Of a DNA stretch of 5,325 nt, positions 1 through 5,064 are shown one piece after another. The DNA is from Deltaproteobacteria bacterium. GTDB lineage: Bacteria; Desulfobacterota; Syntrophia; Syntrophales; UBA2210. The notes beneath the pieces were generated by a model. The model was given only the letters and a program-made list of their open reading frames with translations. It had not been told where the DNA came from and searched no databases. The stretch spans positions 1-5,325 of the forward strand of contig JAFGSH010000145.1 of the NCBI GenBank assembly GCA_016934695.1, given 5' to 3'. The position numbers and the translations under genes were made by a program. Numbering within the stretch: the first letter of the stretch is position 1; every line of letters begins with the position of its first letter.

Positions 1-437
1 CCTTCATCCCAGGCCCAGCCGTCTCCCGTTGCGCTGCTGTACATCGCGGCATCGAGCAGGGTATAGGCAATGTCGATAACAACCTGTGAGGTAGCGGGGG
101 TGCCGGCCTGACTCACGGAGAATCGATAGCCGCTCGCGTTGGAAATGACCGACGTGGTCCAGTCACCGGGGTTGACGACCGTTATATCGGAGGCGCCCCA
201 CCCGGTAAAGTCGAAGATATCGTTTTCAAATTCCAGCGTAACGTAATTGATATATACATCGGGATCATCAATGATCAGATCGAAACGGGCAATGCCCGTC
301 AGCGACTCCGGATCCCACGAATCTCCGTGGCTGGGATAGACGATACCGGTGGAAGAAAAGGGGAGAGCCCAGGCATTTCCATATGCCAGAAGGATGGCCA
401 CGGTGAATAAAAAGATTGCCTTGAGAAAGCTCTTCAT
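1..437 (-). CDS. Secreted protein, N-terminal part (probable exosortase-sorted protein), cut by the window edge
   Basis: The minus-strand frame is open from an ATG at 437-435 to the left edge: 145 codons with no stop, so the C-terminus is missing. The product begins MKSFLKAIFLFTVAILLAY, a typical Sec signal peptide with two lysines, a hydrophobic core and a probable cleavage site after NAWA (residue 24). The mature part is acidic and beta-rich, with many D, T, S, G and aromatic residues and no cysteine in the visible part. A stretch around residues 66-90 (VTLEFENDIFDFTGWG and following) resembles cohesin-like or bacterial Ig-like surface domains, but I cannot name a family. AGGAAG at 454-449, 11 bases upstream of the ATG, can serve as ribosome binding site. 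It starts 18 bases after the stop of the PEP-CTERM gene upstream and is almost surely co-transcribed with it. The neighbour and overall style suggest another PEP-CTERM protein, but the diagnostic tail lies outside the window. Confidence 0.8.
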   Translation of the reverse strand, partial: MKSFLKAIFLFTVAILLAYGNAWALPFSSTGIVYPSHGDSWDPESLTGIARFDLIIDDPDVYINYVTLEFENDIFDFTGWGASDITVVNPGDWTTSVISNASGYRFSVSQAGTPATSQVVIDIAYTLLDAAMYSSATGDGWAWDE

Positions 438-455
438 GCCCTTCACCGCTTCCTG

Positions 456-1202
456 CTATTTATGCGCTGATCGTCTCCTGCTCAGTCCAGCCAGGCCGAT
501 CAGACCGACTCCCAGGAGGAGCATCGTCCCCGGTTCGGGTACCGGCTCTCCTCCCGTGGGGGTGTAGTCGTAGGTGACCGTAAAGGACCCTGAGAGGGCC
601 GGCGGGTCCGAACTAAATTGTGGTGCCGGGGAGGCGGTTGTGCTGGCAACAGTAGTCACATTCGGAGTGACGGTAAAGGTCCCCGTCCCCGTGTACTGGC
701 CCCAGACGACCGAATTGACGAATCCGGACTCGGAAACATTGGGGGTCCCCCCCGCCAGCGTGTACGCATCGAGTCCCACGAGACTGACGTTTGGCGTCCC
801 ACCCACCTCGACATCACCGTCGTCCGCCTGGAGGGTGAATCCCGTGACGGTCGTGACGGCCTCGTATATTCCCGAAAATATCGGGCTGAACCCGGCATCG
901 ATCATGGATACCGAAGAGTTCACGCCTCCACTCGCCCCGATCTTGCCATTACCTGTCACGATGGACGCCTGATCGTTGTCCCAAACGATCCAGCCGCCGG
1001 TGGAGGTCAGGCTGAAGGAAACTTCGATCGAATTCAGCGTCCCCAGGGAGCTGTCGAACTGGTCAAAGATCAGGCTGGGAGTACCGACACCGGAGAAGTT
1101 TTCGGTCTCCGTAAGGAGGGTCGCCATTGCCGACGGGGCCCACAGGAAGGTCATCATCCCGGCCACCACCACCGCACACGCCAATCGTTTTAATGTCTTC
1201 AT
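456..1202 (-). CDS. Choice-of-anchor E domain protein with PEP-CTERM sorting signal
   Basis: This 248-residue protein is exported and probably processed by an exosortase at the cytoplasmic membrane before display or release; its molecular role is unknown. A signal peptide covers residues 1-27 (KTLKR, hydrophobic core, cut after SAMA). The body (about 30-215) matches what I know of the choice-of-anchor E family: the FDSSLGTLNSIEVSF segment near 49-63, the YTGTGTFTV segment near 170-178, and FTVTYDYTP (207-215) just before the anchor. The tail is a textbook PEP-CTERM: VPEPGT at 221-226, a hydrophobic helix at 227-240, then SRRRSAHK. Residues 134-140 and 151-157 repeat GGTPNVS. The ATG at 1202-1200 is preceded by CGAGG with a 6-base spacer, and the stop TAG is at 458-456. 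It is the first gene of a pair with the secreted protein at 437-1 and is driven by a promoter at 1290-1254. No exosortase gene lies in the window. Confidence 0.93.
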   Translation of the reverse strand: MKTLKRLACAVVVAGMMTFLWAPSAMATLLTETENFSGVGTPSLIFDQFDSSLGTLNSIEVSFSLTSTGGWIVWDNDQASIVTGNGKIGASGGVNSSVSMIDAGFSPIFSGIYEAVTTVTGFTLQADDGDVEVGGTPNVSLVGLDAYTLAGGTPNVSESGFVNSVVWGQYTGTGTFTVTPNVTTVASTTASPAPQFSSDPPALSGSFTVTYDYTPTGGEPVPEPGTMLLLGVGLIGLAGLSRRRSAHK

Positions 1203-1225
1203 GATAAACCTCGCGTCGTACTGTT

Positions 1226-1236
1226 GTGAAATTCAC
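1226..1236. promoter_or_regulatory. Short perfect palindrome in the leader of the PEP-CTERM operon
   Basis: GTGAAATTCAC is a perfect 5+1+5 palindrome. It lies between the predicted transcription start (about 1247) and the PEP-CTERM start codon, roughly +11 to +21. A repressor operator is possible. It may equally be chance, since an 11-base palindrome is not rare. A second inverted repeat, CACTCC (1234-1239) with GGAGTG (1252-1257), overlaps it and the -10 hexamer. Confidence 0.3.
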
Positions 1237-1253
1237 TCCTCATCGTATCGCGG

Positions 1254-1290
1254 AGTGTAATAGTACCCCCTCACCAAGTCAATACGAAAG
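1254..1290 (-). promoter_or_regulatory. Sigma70-type promoter of the PEP-CTERM operon with TACGAAA box at -35
   Basis: On the minus strand the -35 hexamer TTGACT (1282-1277, 5/6 to consensus) is followed after 17 bases by TACACT (1259-1254, 4/6), which predicts a start near 1247 and a leader of about 45 bases. Directly abutting the -35 on its upstream side is the box TACGAAAG (read on the plus strand, 1283-1290). The block TTTCGTATTGA recurs at the same place in the pilZ promoter. The position, centred about 42 bases before the predicted start, is where class II activators of the LuxR/NarL type bind; that role is an inference. Confidence 0.6.
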
Positions 1291-1314
1291 GGGGCGTAAT
1301 CTGTACGTATTTTT

Positions 1315-1349
1315 AAGAAAAATCTCTCTACGCAAAAAGTAGTAGAGAG
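1315..1349 (-). terminator. Probable rho-independent terminator of pilZ
   Basis: On the minus strand, CTCTCTAC (1349-1342) pairs perfectly with GTAGAGAG (1331-1324) across a 10-base loop and is followed at once by ATTTTTCTT (1323-1315). An 8-base stem plus a T-rich tract, 77 bases past the pilZ stop and before the next promoter, fits an intrinsic terminator. The stem is only half G+C, so termination may be incomplete and allow some read-through into the PEP-CTERM genes. Confidence 0.55.
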
Positions 1350-1359
1350 CGGAAGCCCT

Positions 1360-1377
1360 CATACTTTTTTCGTACCC
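1360..1377 (-). promoter_or_regulatory. Distal copy of the TACGAAA box
   Basis: Read on the minus strand this is GGGTACGAAAAAAGTATG. It agrees with the pilZ promoter box (1866-1880, TACGAAAAGGGTATG on the plus strand) at 13 of 15 bases. The half-sites form ATAC-N7-GTAC, one base from a perfect ATAC-N7-GTAT dyad. It lies about 80 bases upstream of the box at the PEP-CTERM promoter and could be an auxiliary operator. It also overlaps the left arm of the inverted repeat at 1370-1410. Confidence 0.4.
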
Positions 1378-1410
1378 GTCTCATCCTCTCTCCGTATTTC
1401 CCGGGTACGA
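1370..1410. repeat. Perfect 9-base inverted repeat just past the pilZ stop
   Basis: TCGTACCCG (1370-1378) and CGGGTACGA (1402-1410) are exact reverse complements, 23 bases apart. On either strand no T-run follows the stem, so it is not a convincing intrinsic terminator. Each arm contains TACGA, the core of the box seen at the neighbouring promoters, so paired regulator half-sites or an mRNA 3' end stabiliser are both possible. Confidence 0.45.
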
Positions 1411-1425
1411 TGCCGCTCCGTCGCG

Positions 1426-1752
1426 CTACTCCGCCATCGGCGAGATCCGGTACTTCTTGTCGAAGCAGATCGCCATGCCCTGCTCTCCCGTCCGGATCAC
1501 CGCCCCCTTGACCGTGATCTTCGCCCTCTTCCCCTCGATCTTTTTCAGCTCATCAAGGGGGAGGATCAGGTCCACGTCCATGCGGGTCCCCACGGGCAGC
1601 GGCGTATCGGTATGGAAAAAGGCGCCGCCGGCGGAGATATCGCTGGTGACCGCGTCAAGACAGGCCGCCTCTTTCTCCTTGCTGTCCACAGAGATACGGG
1701 CGGGCAGCTTCAGGGAAAACCGCTCCAGTTTTCTTTTTCCGAATGCAGGCAT
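1426..1752 (-). CDS. Stand-alone PilZ-domain protein, probable cyclic-di-GMP receptor
   Basis: The product is 108 residues, the size of a single PilZ domain with no output or enzyme domain. PilZ domains bind cyclic-di-GMP through an N-terminal RxxxR and a downstream (D/N)xSxxG. Both are present: R7-K-L-E-R11 and D38-I-S-A-G-G43. The rest follows the PilZ barrel: LPARI (16-20), the strand after GGAFFHTDTPLPVGT (42-56), the hydrophobic DVDLILP segment (59-65) and the closing strands KITVKGAVIRTGEQGMAICF (78-97). It is therefore likely a competent cytoplasmic c-di-GMP sensor acting by protein contact; its partner is unknown. The ATG at 1752-1750 has GAAGGA 7 bases upstream. It lies between a CsgD-like regulator and PEP-CTERM genes on the same strand and has its own promoter, which shares a box with the PEP-CTERM promoter. 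This suggests a link between c-di-GMP and surface-protein production. Confidence 0.9.
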   Translation of the reverse strand: MPAFGKRKLERFSLKLPARISVDSKEKEAACLDAVTSDISAGGAFFHTDTPLPVGTRMDVDLILPLDELKKIEGKRAKITVKGAVIRTGEQGMAICFDKKYRISPMAE

Positions 1753-1791
1753 CGTTCCATCCTTCAGCTAAAGATCAGGTGACTCAGTCGG

Positions 1792-1840
1792 CAGTTGCCC
1801 CGCACGGCGGCATCTCGTGCGTGCGGGTTCAGGGCAACTG
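1792..1840. repeat. Long imperfect hairpin overlapping the pilZ promoter and leader
   Basis: CAGTTGCCC (1792-1800) and GGGCAACTG (1832-1840) are perfect 9-base inverted arms. Inside them CCCGCAC (1799-1805) can pair with GTGCGGG (1821-1827). No T-run follows on either strand, which argues against a terminator for the upstream regulator gene. The outer right arm overlaps the predicted pilZ -10 (1842-1837), so only the inner stem would be in the pilZ leader RNA. It may be a DNA operator, an mRNA structure or a decayed repeat element. Confidence 0.5.
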
Positions 1841-1880
1841 TAACAACTTCAAAGGTGGAGTTCAATACGAAAAGGGTATG
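1837..1880 (-). promoter_or_regulatory. pilZ promoter with ATAC-N7-GTAT box at -35
   Basis: On the minus strand TTGAAC (1865-1860, 4/6) is followed after 17 bases by TACAGT (1842-1837, 4/6), predicting a start near 1830 and a leader of about 78 bases. Upstream, abutting the -35, is the box AATACGAAAAGGGTATG (1864-1880 on the plus strand), which contains the perfect dyad ATAC-N7-GTAT. The layout matches the PEP-CTERM promoter in spacer length, the shared TTTCGTATTGA block, and box position relative to -35 and -10. The weak core hexamers fit an activator-dependent promoter. Confidence 0.55.
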
Positions 1881-1909
1881 AATCCGATCTCATCTTTTTA
1901 GTGCCGAGG

Positions 1910-1924
1910 CATACGAAAGATATG
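1910..1924. promoter_or_regulatory. Additional TACGAAA box upstream of the pilZ promoter
   Basis: CATACGAAAGATATG contains the TACGAAA core and forms a CATA-N7-TATG dyad. It lies about 45 bases (roughly four helical turns) upstream of the box in the pilZ promoter. A more degenerate relative, TACGAGG in the opposite orientation, is near 1942-1948. This could be an upstream site for the same regulator; the match is weaker than at the promoter-proximal box. Confidence 0.35.
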
Positions 1925-1997
1925 CTATGCGGAATACACCCCTCGTACCTTTTTCCCATTTTCGTGTCCTGTGTGCGGCAGCAGGGCACGGCGATAT

Positions 1998-2795
1998 CTA
2001 GAGATATTTTGCCACCCACAGCATGGCCTGCAGGCGGTTCGCCGTGTTGATCTTTTTATAGATGTTGTAAATGTGCGTCCTGACCGTATGGGGGCTTATC
2101 GAAAGGACACGTGCTATGTCCTCGTTGCTGGCCCCGGAGGCTATCTCGACGAGGATCTCCTTCTCCCTGGAGGTCAGGATATCGGCGGTTGCGAACGATG
2201 CCGCGTTCCCCTTGGCGGGGTCCATGATCCGTTTGGAAAGCGCCTTCCTGGAGTACCACATCTCTCCGTCAAGCATGGCCTTGACACCCCGGGGAAGCAT
2301 CTCCAGGGGGTCGCCCGCATAAAAGATGCCGTGGACGCCCCGGTCCATGATCTCCTTTTCGTTTCCCGTGTTCGTATCGAGGTTGAAGAGGGCGACGCGA
2401 CATTGTGCGCGATCGAGGGTCCTGCCGTTTTCGATCATGGCCCAGAGATTGTTGAGCCCGGTGCCCCGGCAGTCGATGAGGATCAGACATGCGGAAGAAG
2501 ACCCGTCGGTGACCGCCTTTCCATCCAACTCGGAACTGAACGTGAACAGGAGCCCGGTCTCCTTTTCAAGAAACCGCGCCAGGAGCTCATTCTGCAGCGT
2601 ATTGGGGCCGACGATACAGACCCTGGATTTTGATGGAGAATCGGTCGTATCCTTTTCTCTGTGTGCCTTCATGTTCATGGCGTCAGCAACTACCCCGCTC
2701 GGACGGTCGATTACGGCCTGATTCTCGCTAGCCGGAAGAGATGTATCCCCCTCGAGGCTTGCGCATCCCAGAAGAGAAAAAAGGAATATCACCAT
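1998..2795 (-). CDS. CsgD-like LuxR/NarL-type transcriptional regulator
   Basis: The protein has an N-terminal pseudo-receiver and a C-terminal helix-turn-helix. The HTH (about 207-263) has the hallmark LTSREKEIL (207-215), then GASNEDIARVLSISPHTV and RTHIYNIYKKI, ending ANRLQAMLWVAKYL. The wording closely parallels CsgD of enterobacteria, the master regulator of curli and matrix. The receiver-like part (about 57-190) also follows CsgD: the LILID segment (104-108), a VALFNL strand, GVHGIFYAGDP, then a GEMWYSRKAL segment. The conserved receiver lysine is absent (FYAGDP), so classical phosphorylation is doubtful. The whole frame is 265 residues; CsgD is about 216. The first 40 residues read like a lipoprotein signal (MVIFLFSLLGCAS). 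The ATG at 2795 has AGGA 5 bases upstream. Internal ATGs at 2678 and 2672 would give a CsgD-sized protein but lack a good ribosome site. It probably regulates nearby genes. Confidence 0.88.
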   Translation of the reverse strand: MVIFLFSLLGCASLEGDTSLPASENQAVIDRPSGVVADAMNMKAHREKDTTDSPSKSRVCIVGPNTLQNELLARFLEKETGLLFTFSSELDGKAVTDGSSSACLILIDCRGTGLNNLWAMIENGRTLDRAQCRVALFNLDTNTGNEKEIMDRGVHGIFYAGDPLEMLPRGVKAMLDGEMWYSRKALSKRIMDPAKGNAASFATADILTSREKEILVEIASGASNEDIARVLSISPHTVRTHIYNIYKKINTANRLQAMLWVAKYL

Positions 2796-2811
2796 GTCAA
2801 TCCTATGTCAA
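2794..2811. repeat. Direct repeat ATGTCAA across the regulator start codon
   Basis: ATGTCAA occurs at 2794-2800 and again at 2805-2811, exactly 11 bases apart, about one helical turn. The first copy includes part of the start codon of the CsgD-like gene, and the AGGA ribosome site lies between the copies. It might be an autoregulatory operator. It is short enough to be chance. Confidence 0.3.
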
Positions 2812-2817
2812 ATGCAG

Positions 2818-2823
2818 ATTTTA
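2818..2823 (-). promoter_or_regulatory. Possible -10 element of the CsgD-like gene
   Basis: TAAAAT on the minus strand (5/6 to the sigma70 -10) lies 22 bases upstream of the ATG at 2795, leaving a leader of about 16 bases that still contains the AGGA site. No good -35 is seen at 16-18 bases, so an activator-dependent or stationary-phase-type promoter is possible. The call is weak. Confidence 0.3.
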
Positions 2824-2855
2824 CAATGAGATGATACGCGCCGTTGATGATGATC

Positions 2856-2869
2856 CGCCCGAACGGGCG
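2856..2869. repeat. GC-rich palindrome in the divergent intergenic region
   Basis: CGCCCGAACGGGCG is a perfect palindrome apart from its AA centre. It sits in the 150-base gap between the CsgD-like gene and the LUD promoter. No T-run follows on either strand, so it is not a terminator. It may be an operator for either divergent unit or a structural element upstream of the regulator. Confidence 0.4.
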
Positions 2870-2937
2870 CTCGGATGTGCGGGCCGAGGGGCGGGACGCC
2901 GCCGGACGATTCTCGTCTTCTAGGCCCTCGAAATTCC

Positions 2938-2965
2938 TTGACAATCATTGAGACGAGTGTATTAT
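2938..2965 (+). promoter_or_regulatory. Strong sigma70-type promoter for the LUD-MFS-thioesterase operon
   Basis: TTGACA (2938-2943, 6/6) is followed after 16 bases by TATTAT (2960-2965, 5/6), predicting a start near 2972. This is the best core promoter in the window. It bears on the start codon of the next gene: a start at TTG 2948 would lie inside the promoter, so translation must begin downstream. Confidence 0.7.
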
Positions 2966-3019
2966 CAGCACAGGTGTGTGCCTGGTGGCGGTGATGTTCT
3001 TCCGGGAAGGGACGGGGAG

Positions 3020-3694
3020 GTGGATGATCCGGTTGACGAGCGGTACTGGTTGAAACGGCTGGCCCCTGTGAAGGAGAACCTGGAGGGAAACGGGTTTGAG
3101 GCGCACGTGGCGGAGGACCTCCCCGGGGCGAGAGAGATCGTGTTGGAAGAGATCCTCCCCCGGATCAGACCGCGGCTGGTCTCGTGGGGGGATTCGCTGA
3201 CGGTGATCGCAAGCGGCCTGCTCGACGACATCAGGGCCCTCCCCGGCGTCGAATTTCTGGACCCCTTCGAGGACGGGCTCTCCTCGGGAGAGCGCTTCGA
3301 TCGCCGGAGAAGGGCGCTCCTGGCCGATCTCTTCGTCACCGGGACGAACGCCCTGACCCGGGACGGGAGGCTGGTCAACCTCGACATGGTGGGGAACCGG
3401 GTCGGGGGGATCACCTTTGGACCAAGGCGTGTATTGATACTGGCCGGGCGCAACAAGATCGTCTCCGATATGGAGAGAGCGATGGAGCACATCAGGAGCC
3501 ACACGGCCCCGGCCAACGCCATCCGGCACCATGCCGGGGGACACACGGAGCTGAACCCGCCCTGCGTCACAACCGGGACCTGCAGCGACTGCGCGAGCCC
3601 GATGAGGATCTGCAACACCTGGACGATTACGGAAAAATCATTCCCTCCGGGGCGTATCATCGTGGTCCTGATCAACCGTGACCTGGGCCTGTGA
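3020..3694 (+). CDS. LUD-domain (DUF162) protein, lactate-utilisation-protein-like
   Basis: The 224-residue product, counted from GTG 3020, belongs to the LUD family that includes LutC/YkgG-type proteins. Supporting segments are DPVDERYWLKRLAPVKENLE near the N-terminus, VSWGDSLTV (54-62), LFVTGTNALTRDGRLVNLD (104-122), NRVGGITFGPRRVLILAGRNKIV (126-148) and the C-terminal IIVVLINRDLGL. Members act in the cytoplasm in or near L-lactate oxidation, but this short stand-alone branch has no firmly known substrate. A C-terminal cluster C182-x5-C188-x2-C191-x6-C198 (PPCVTTGTCSDC through RICN) may bind a metal or Fe-S centre; this is inferred. No lutA or lutB partner is visible. The GTG was chosen because family similarity starts there, GGAAGG lies 9 bases upstream, and the promoter at 2938-2965 excludes the TTG at 2948. 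It is followed 41 bases later by the MFS gene. Confidence 0.85.
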   Translation: MDDPVDERYWLKRLAPVKENLEGNGFEAHVAEDLPGAREIVLEEILPRIRPRLVSWGDSLTVIASGLLDDIRALPGVEFLDPFEDGLSSGERFDRRRRALLADLFVTGTNALTRDGRLVNLDMVGNRVGGITFGPRRVLILAGRNKIVSDMERAMEHIRSHTAPANAIRHHAGGHTELNPPCVTTGTCSDCASPMRICNTWTITEKSFPPGRIIVVLINRDLGL

Positions 3695-3735
3695 CGTACC
3701 TGTCATACCCTGGGGGAGAATCGAGGTGCTGACCG

Positions 3736-5031
3736 ATGGAGCGTGACAACCGGAAGTCGATCATCAGCTGGGCTCTGTACGACTGGGCGAATTCCGCCTT
3801 CGCCACGACGGTGATGGCGGCCTTCTTTCCCATCTTCTTCAAGAAGTTCTGGAGCGCCGGGGTCGATCCCGTCGAGAGCACGGCGAAGCTCGGGCTGGCG
3901 AATTCCATCGCCGGAATGCTGGTGGCGCTCTGCGCCCCCGTTCTGGGGGCCATCGCCGACCGGGGCGGGGCGAAGAAGAAGTTCCTCCTCTTTTTCGCCT
4001 TCATGGGCGTGGTGATGACGGCCTCCCTCTACCTGGTCTCGCAGGGGGACTGGGTCCTGGCCATCGCCGTCTACGTCCTGGCGACGGTGGGTTTCTCGGG
4101 CGGGAACATCTTCTACGATTCCCTGCTTCCTGCGGTCGCATCTGATAAGCGGATGGACTTCGTATCCGCCCTGGGGTTCTCGCTGGGGTATCTCGGGGGC
4201 GGCCTCCTCTTCGCCCTCAACGTGACGATGACCCTCAAGCCGGCCTTGTTCGGATTCGCCGACGCAGGGACGGCCGTGCGCTTTTCCTTCCTCTCCGTGG
4301 CGGCGTGGTGGGCCCTCTTCTCGATCCCCGTCTTCCTCTTCGTCAGGGAGCCGGCCGGGGAGAAGACCGTCGCGGCGGGGGCCGCCGTCGCCGGGGGGCT
4401 GCGCCAGCTCCGCCGGACCTTCGAGGAGATCCGCCACCTGCGGGTGATCTTCCTCTTCCTCATCGCCTACTGGCTCTATATCGACGGCGTCGACACGATC
4501 ATCCGGATGGCCCTCGATTATGGGATGTCGATCGGGTTCGACTCCAACGACCTGATCCTGGCGCTCCTCATCACCCAGTTTGTGGGGTTCCCGTCGGCGA
4601 TCGCCTTCGGATACCTGGGGGGGAAGATCGGGACCAAGCGCTCCATCTACATCGCCATCGCCGTGTACCTCTGCGTGACGATCTATGCCTCCTTCATCAC
4701 GCGGGCATCCGAGTTTTACGTCCTCGCCATCGTCATCGGGCTGGTTCAGGGGGGGATCCAGGCACTGAGCCGGTCCCTGTACGCCCGGATGATCCCGGTC
4801 GACAAAGCGGGGGAATTTTTCGGATTCTACAACCTCATCGGCAAGTTTTCCGTGGTCGCGGGGCCGATCTTCATCGGGGTGACGGCCCTCCTGGTCAGGT
4901 CGATGGGATATTCGAGCGACATCGCCTCTCGCGTGAGCATCACCTCGATTGCCGTCCTCTTCGTGGCGGGGGCCGTCCTGCTCTTCTTCGTCGACGAGAA
5001 GGCCGGGAAGAAAGAGGCACGATACCTCTAA
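3736..5031 (+). CDS. MFS transporter of the UMF1 (Atg22-like) family
   Basis: The product is a 431-residue inner-membrane permease with about 12 hydrophobic segments, the usual length for bacterial UMF1 proteins. Family marks are the opening ISWALYDWANSAFATTVMAA (from residue 9), AFFPIFFKKFW (29-39), the loop DRGGAKKKF (75-83) after the second helix, GGNIFYDSLLP (122-132), and in the second half QGGIQALSRSLYARMIP (338-354) with EFFGFYNLIGKFS (360-372). Charged cytoplasmic regions include GGLRQLRRTFEEIRHLR (220-236) between the two halves. Relatives are annotated as unknown MFS or vacuole-effluxer-like; the substrate is not known and cannot be read here. The ATG at 3736 has GAGG 9 bases upstream. 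It lies 41 bases after the LUD gene and just before the thioesterase gene on the same strand, so one operon is likely. The gene has strong G/C third-position bias, and apparent reading frames on the other strand are shadows of it. Confidence 0.93.
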   Translation: MERDNRKSIISWALYDWANSAFATTVMAAFFPIFFKKFWSAGVDPVESTAKLGLANSIAGMLVALCAPVLGAIADRGGAKKKFLLFFAFMGVVMTASLYLVSQGDWVLAIAVYVLATVGFSGGNIFYDSLLPAVASDKRMDFVSALGFSLGYLGGGLLFALNVTMTLKPALFGFADAGTAVRFSFLSVAAWWALFSIPVFLFVREPAGEKTVAAGAAVAGGLRQLRRTFEEIRHLRVIFLFLIAYWLYIDGVDTIIRMALDYGMSIGFDSNDLILALLITQFVGFPSAIAFGYLGGKIGTKRSIYIAIAVYLCVTIYASFITRASEFYVLAIVIGLVQGGIQALSRSLYARMIPVDKAGEFFGFYNLIGKFSVVAGPIFIGVTALLVRSMGYSSDIASRVSITSIAVLFVAGAVLLFFVDEKAGKKEARYL

Positions 5032-5064
5032 GAAAAATGCATGGGGGTGCCGGTGAGAAAGGTA

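Noticed and set aside
618..1193. 191-codon plus-strand open frame (and another at 574-972) opposite the PEP-CTERM gene
   Set aside because: The minus-strand protein has a signal peptide, a family-like body and a PEP-CTERM tail. The plus-strand products are compositionally odd, with many R, G, P and H, and have no recognisable motif or ribosome site.
1203..1425. Sigma54 (-24/-12) promoter expected for PEP-CTERM genes under PrsR-type control
   Set aside because: I looked for GG-N10-GC spaced elements in the TGGCAC-N5-TTGC style upstream of the PEP-CTERM gene and found none convincing. A sigma70-type pair explains the region better.
1994..2007. Inverted repeat ATATCT-AG-AGATAT at the stop codon of the CsgD-like gene
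   Set aside because: It has six-base AT-rich arms with a 2-base centre and no T-run in the gene's direction of transcription. It is too weak to call a terminator or operator.
1971..2633. 220-codon plus-strand frame opposite the CsgD-like gene
   Set aside because: It is a shadow of the regulator gene. The minus strand encodes a clear LuxR-type helix-turn-helix, and the plus-strand product matches nothing I recognise.
2948..3019. TTG 2948 as start of the LUD gene (24 extra residues)
   Set aside because: It lies between the -35 and -10 of a near-consensus promoter, lacks a ribosome site, and the extra residues do not resemble the family N-terminus.
3672..4463. Minus-strand frames (3672-4004, 3703-4437, 4113-4463) opposite the MFS gene
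   Set aside because: High G+C coding DNA with strong third-position bias generates long antisense frames. These products are charged and low-complexity, whereas the plus strand encodes a canonical 12-TM permease.
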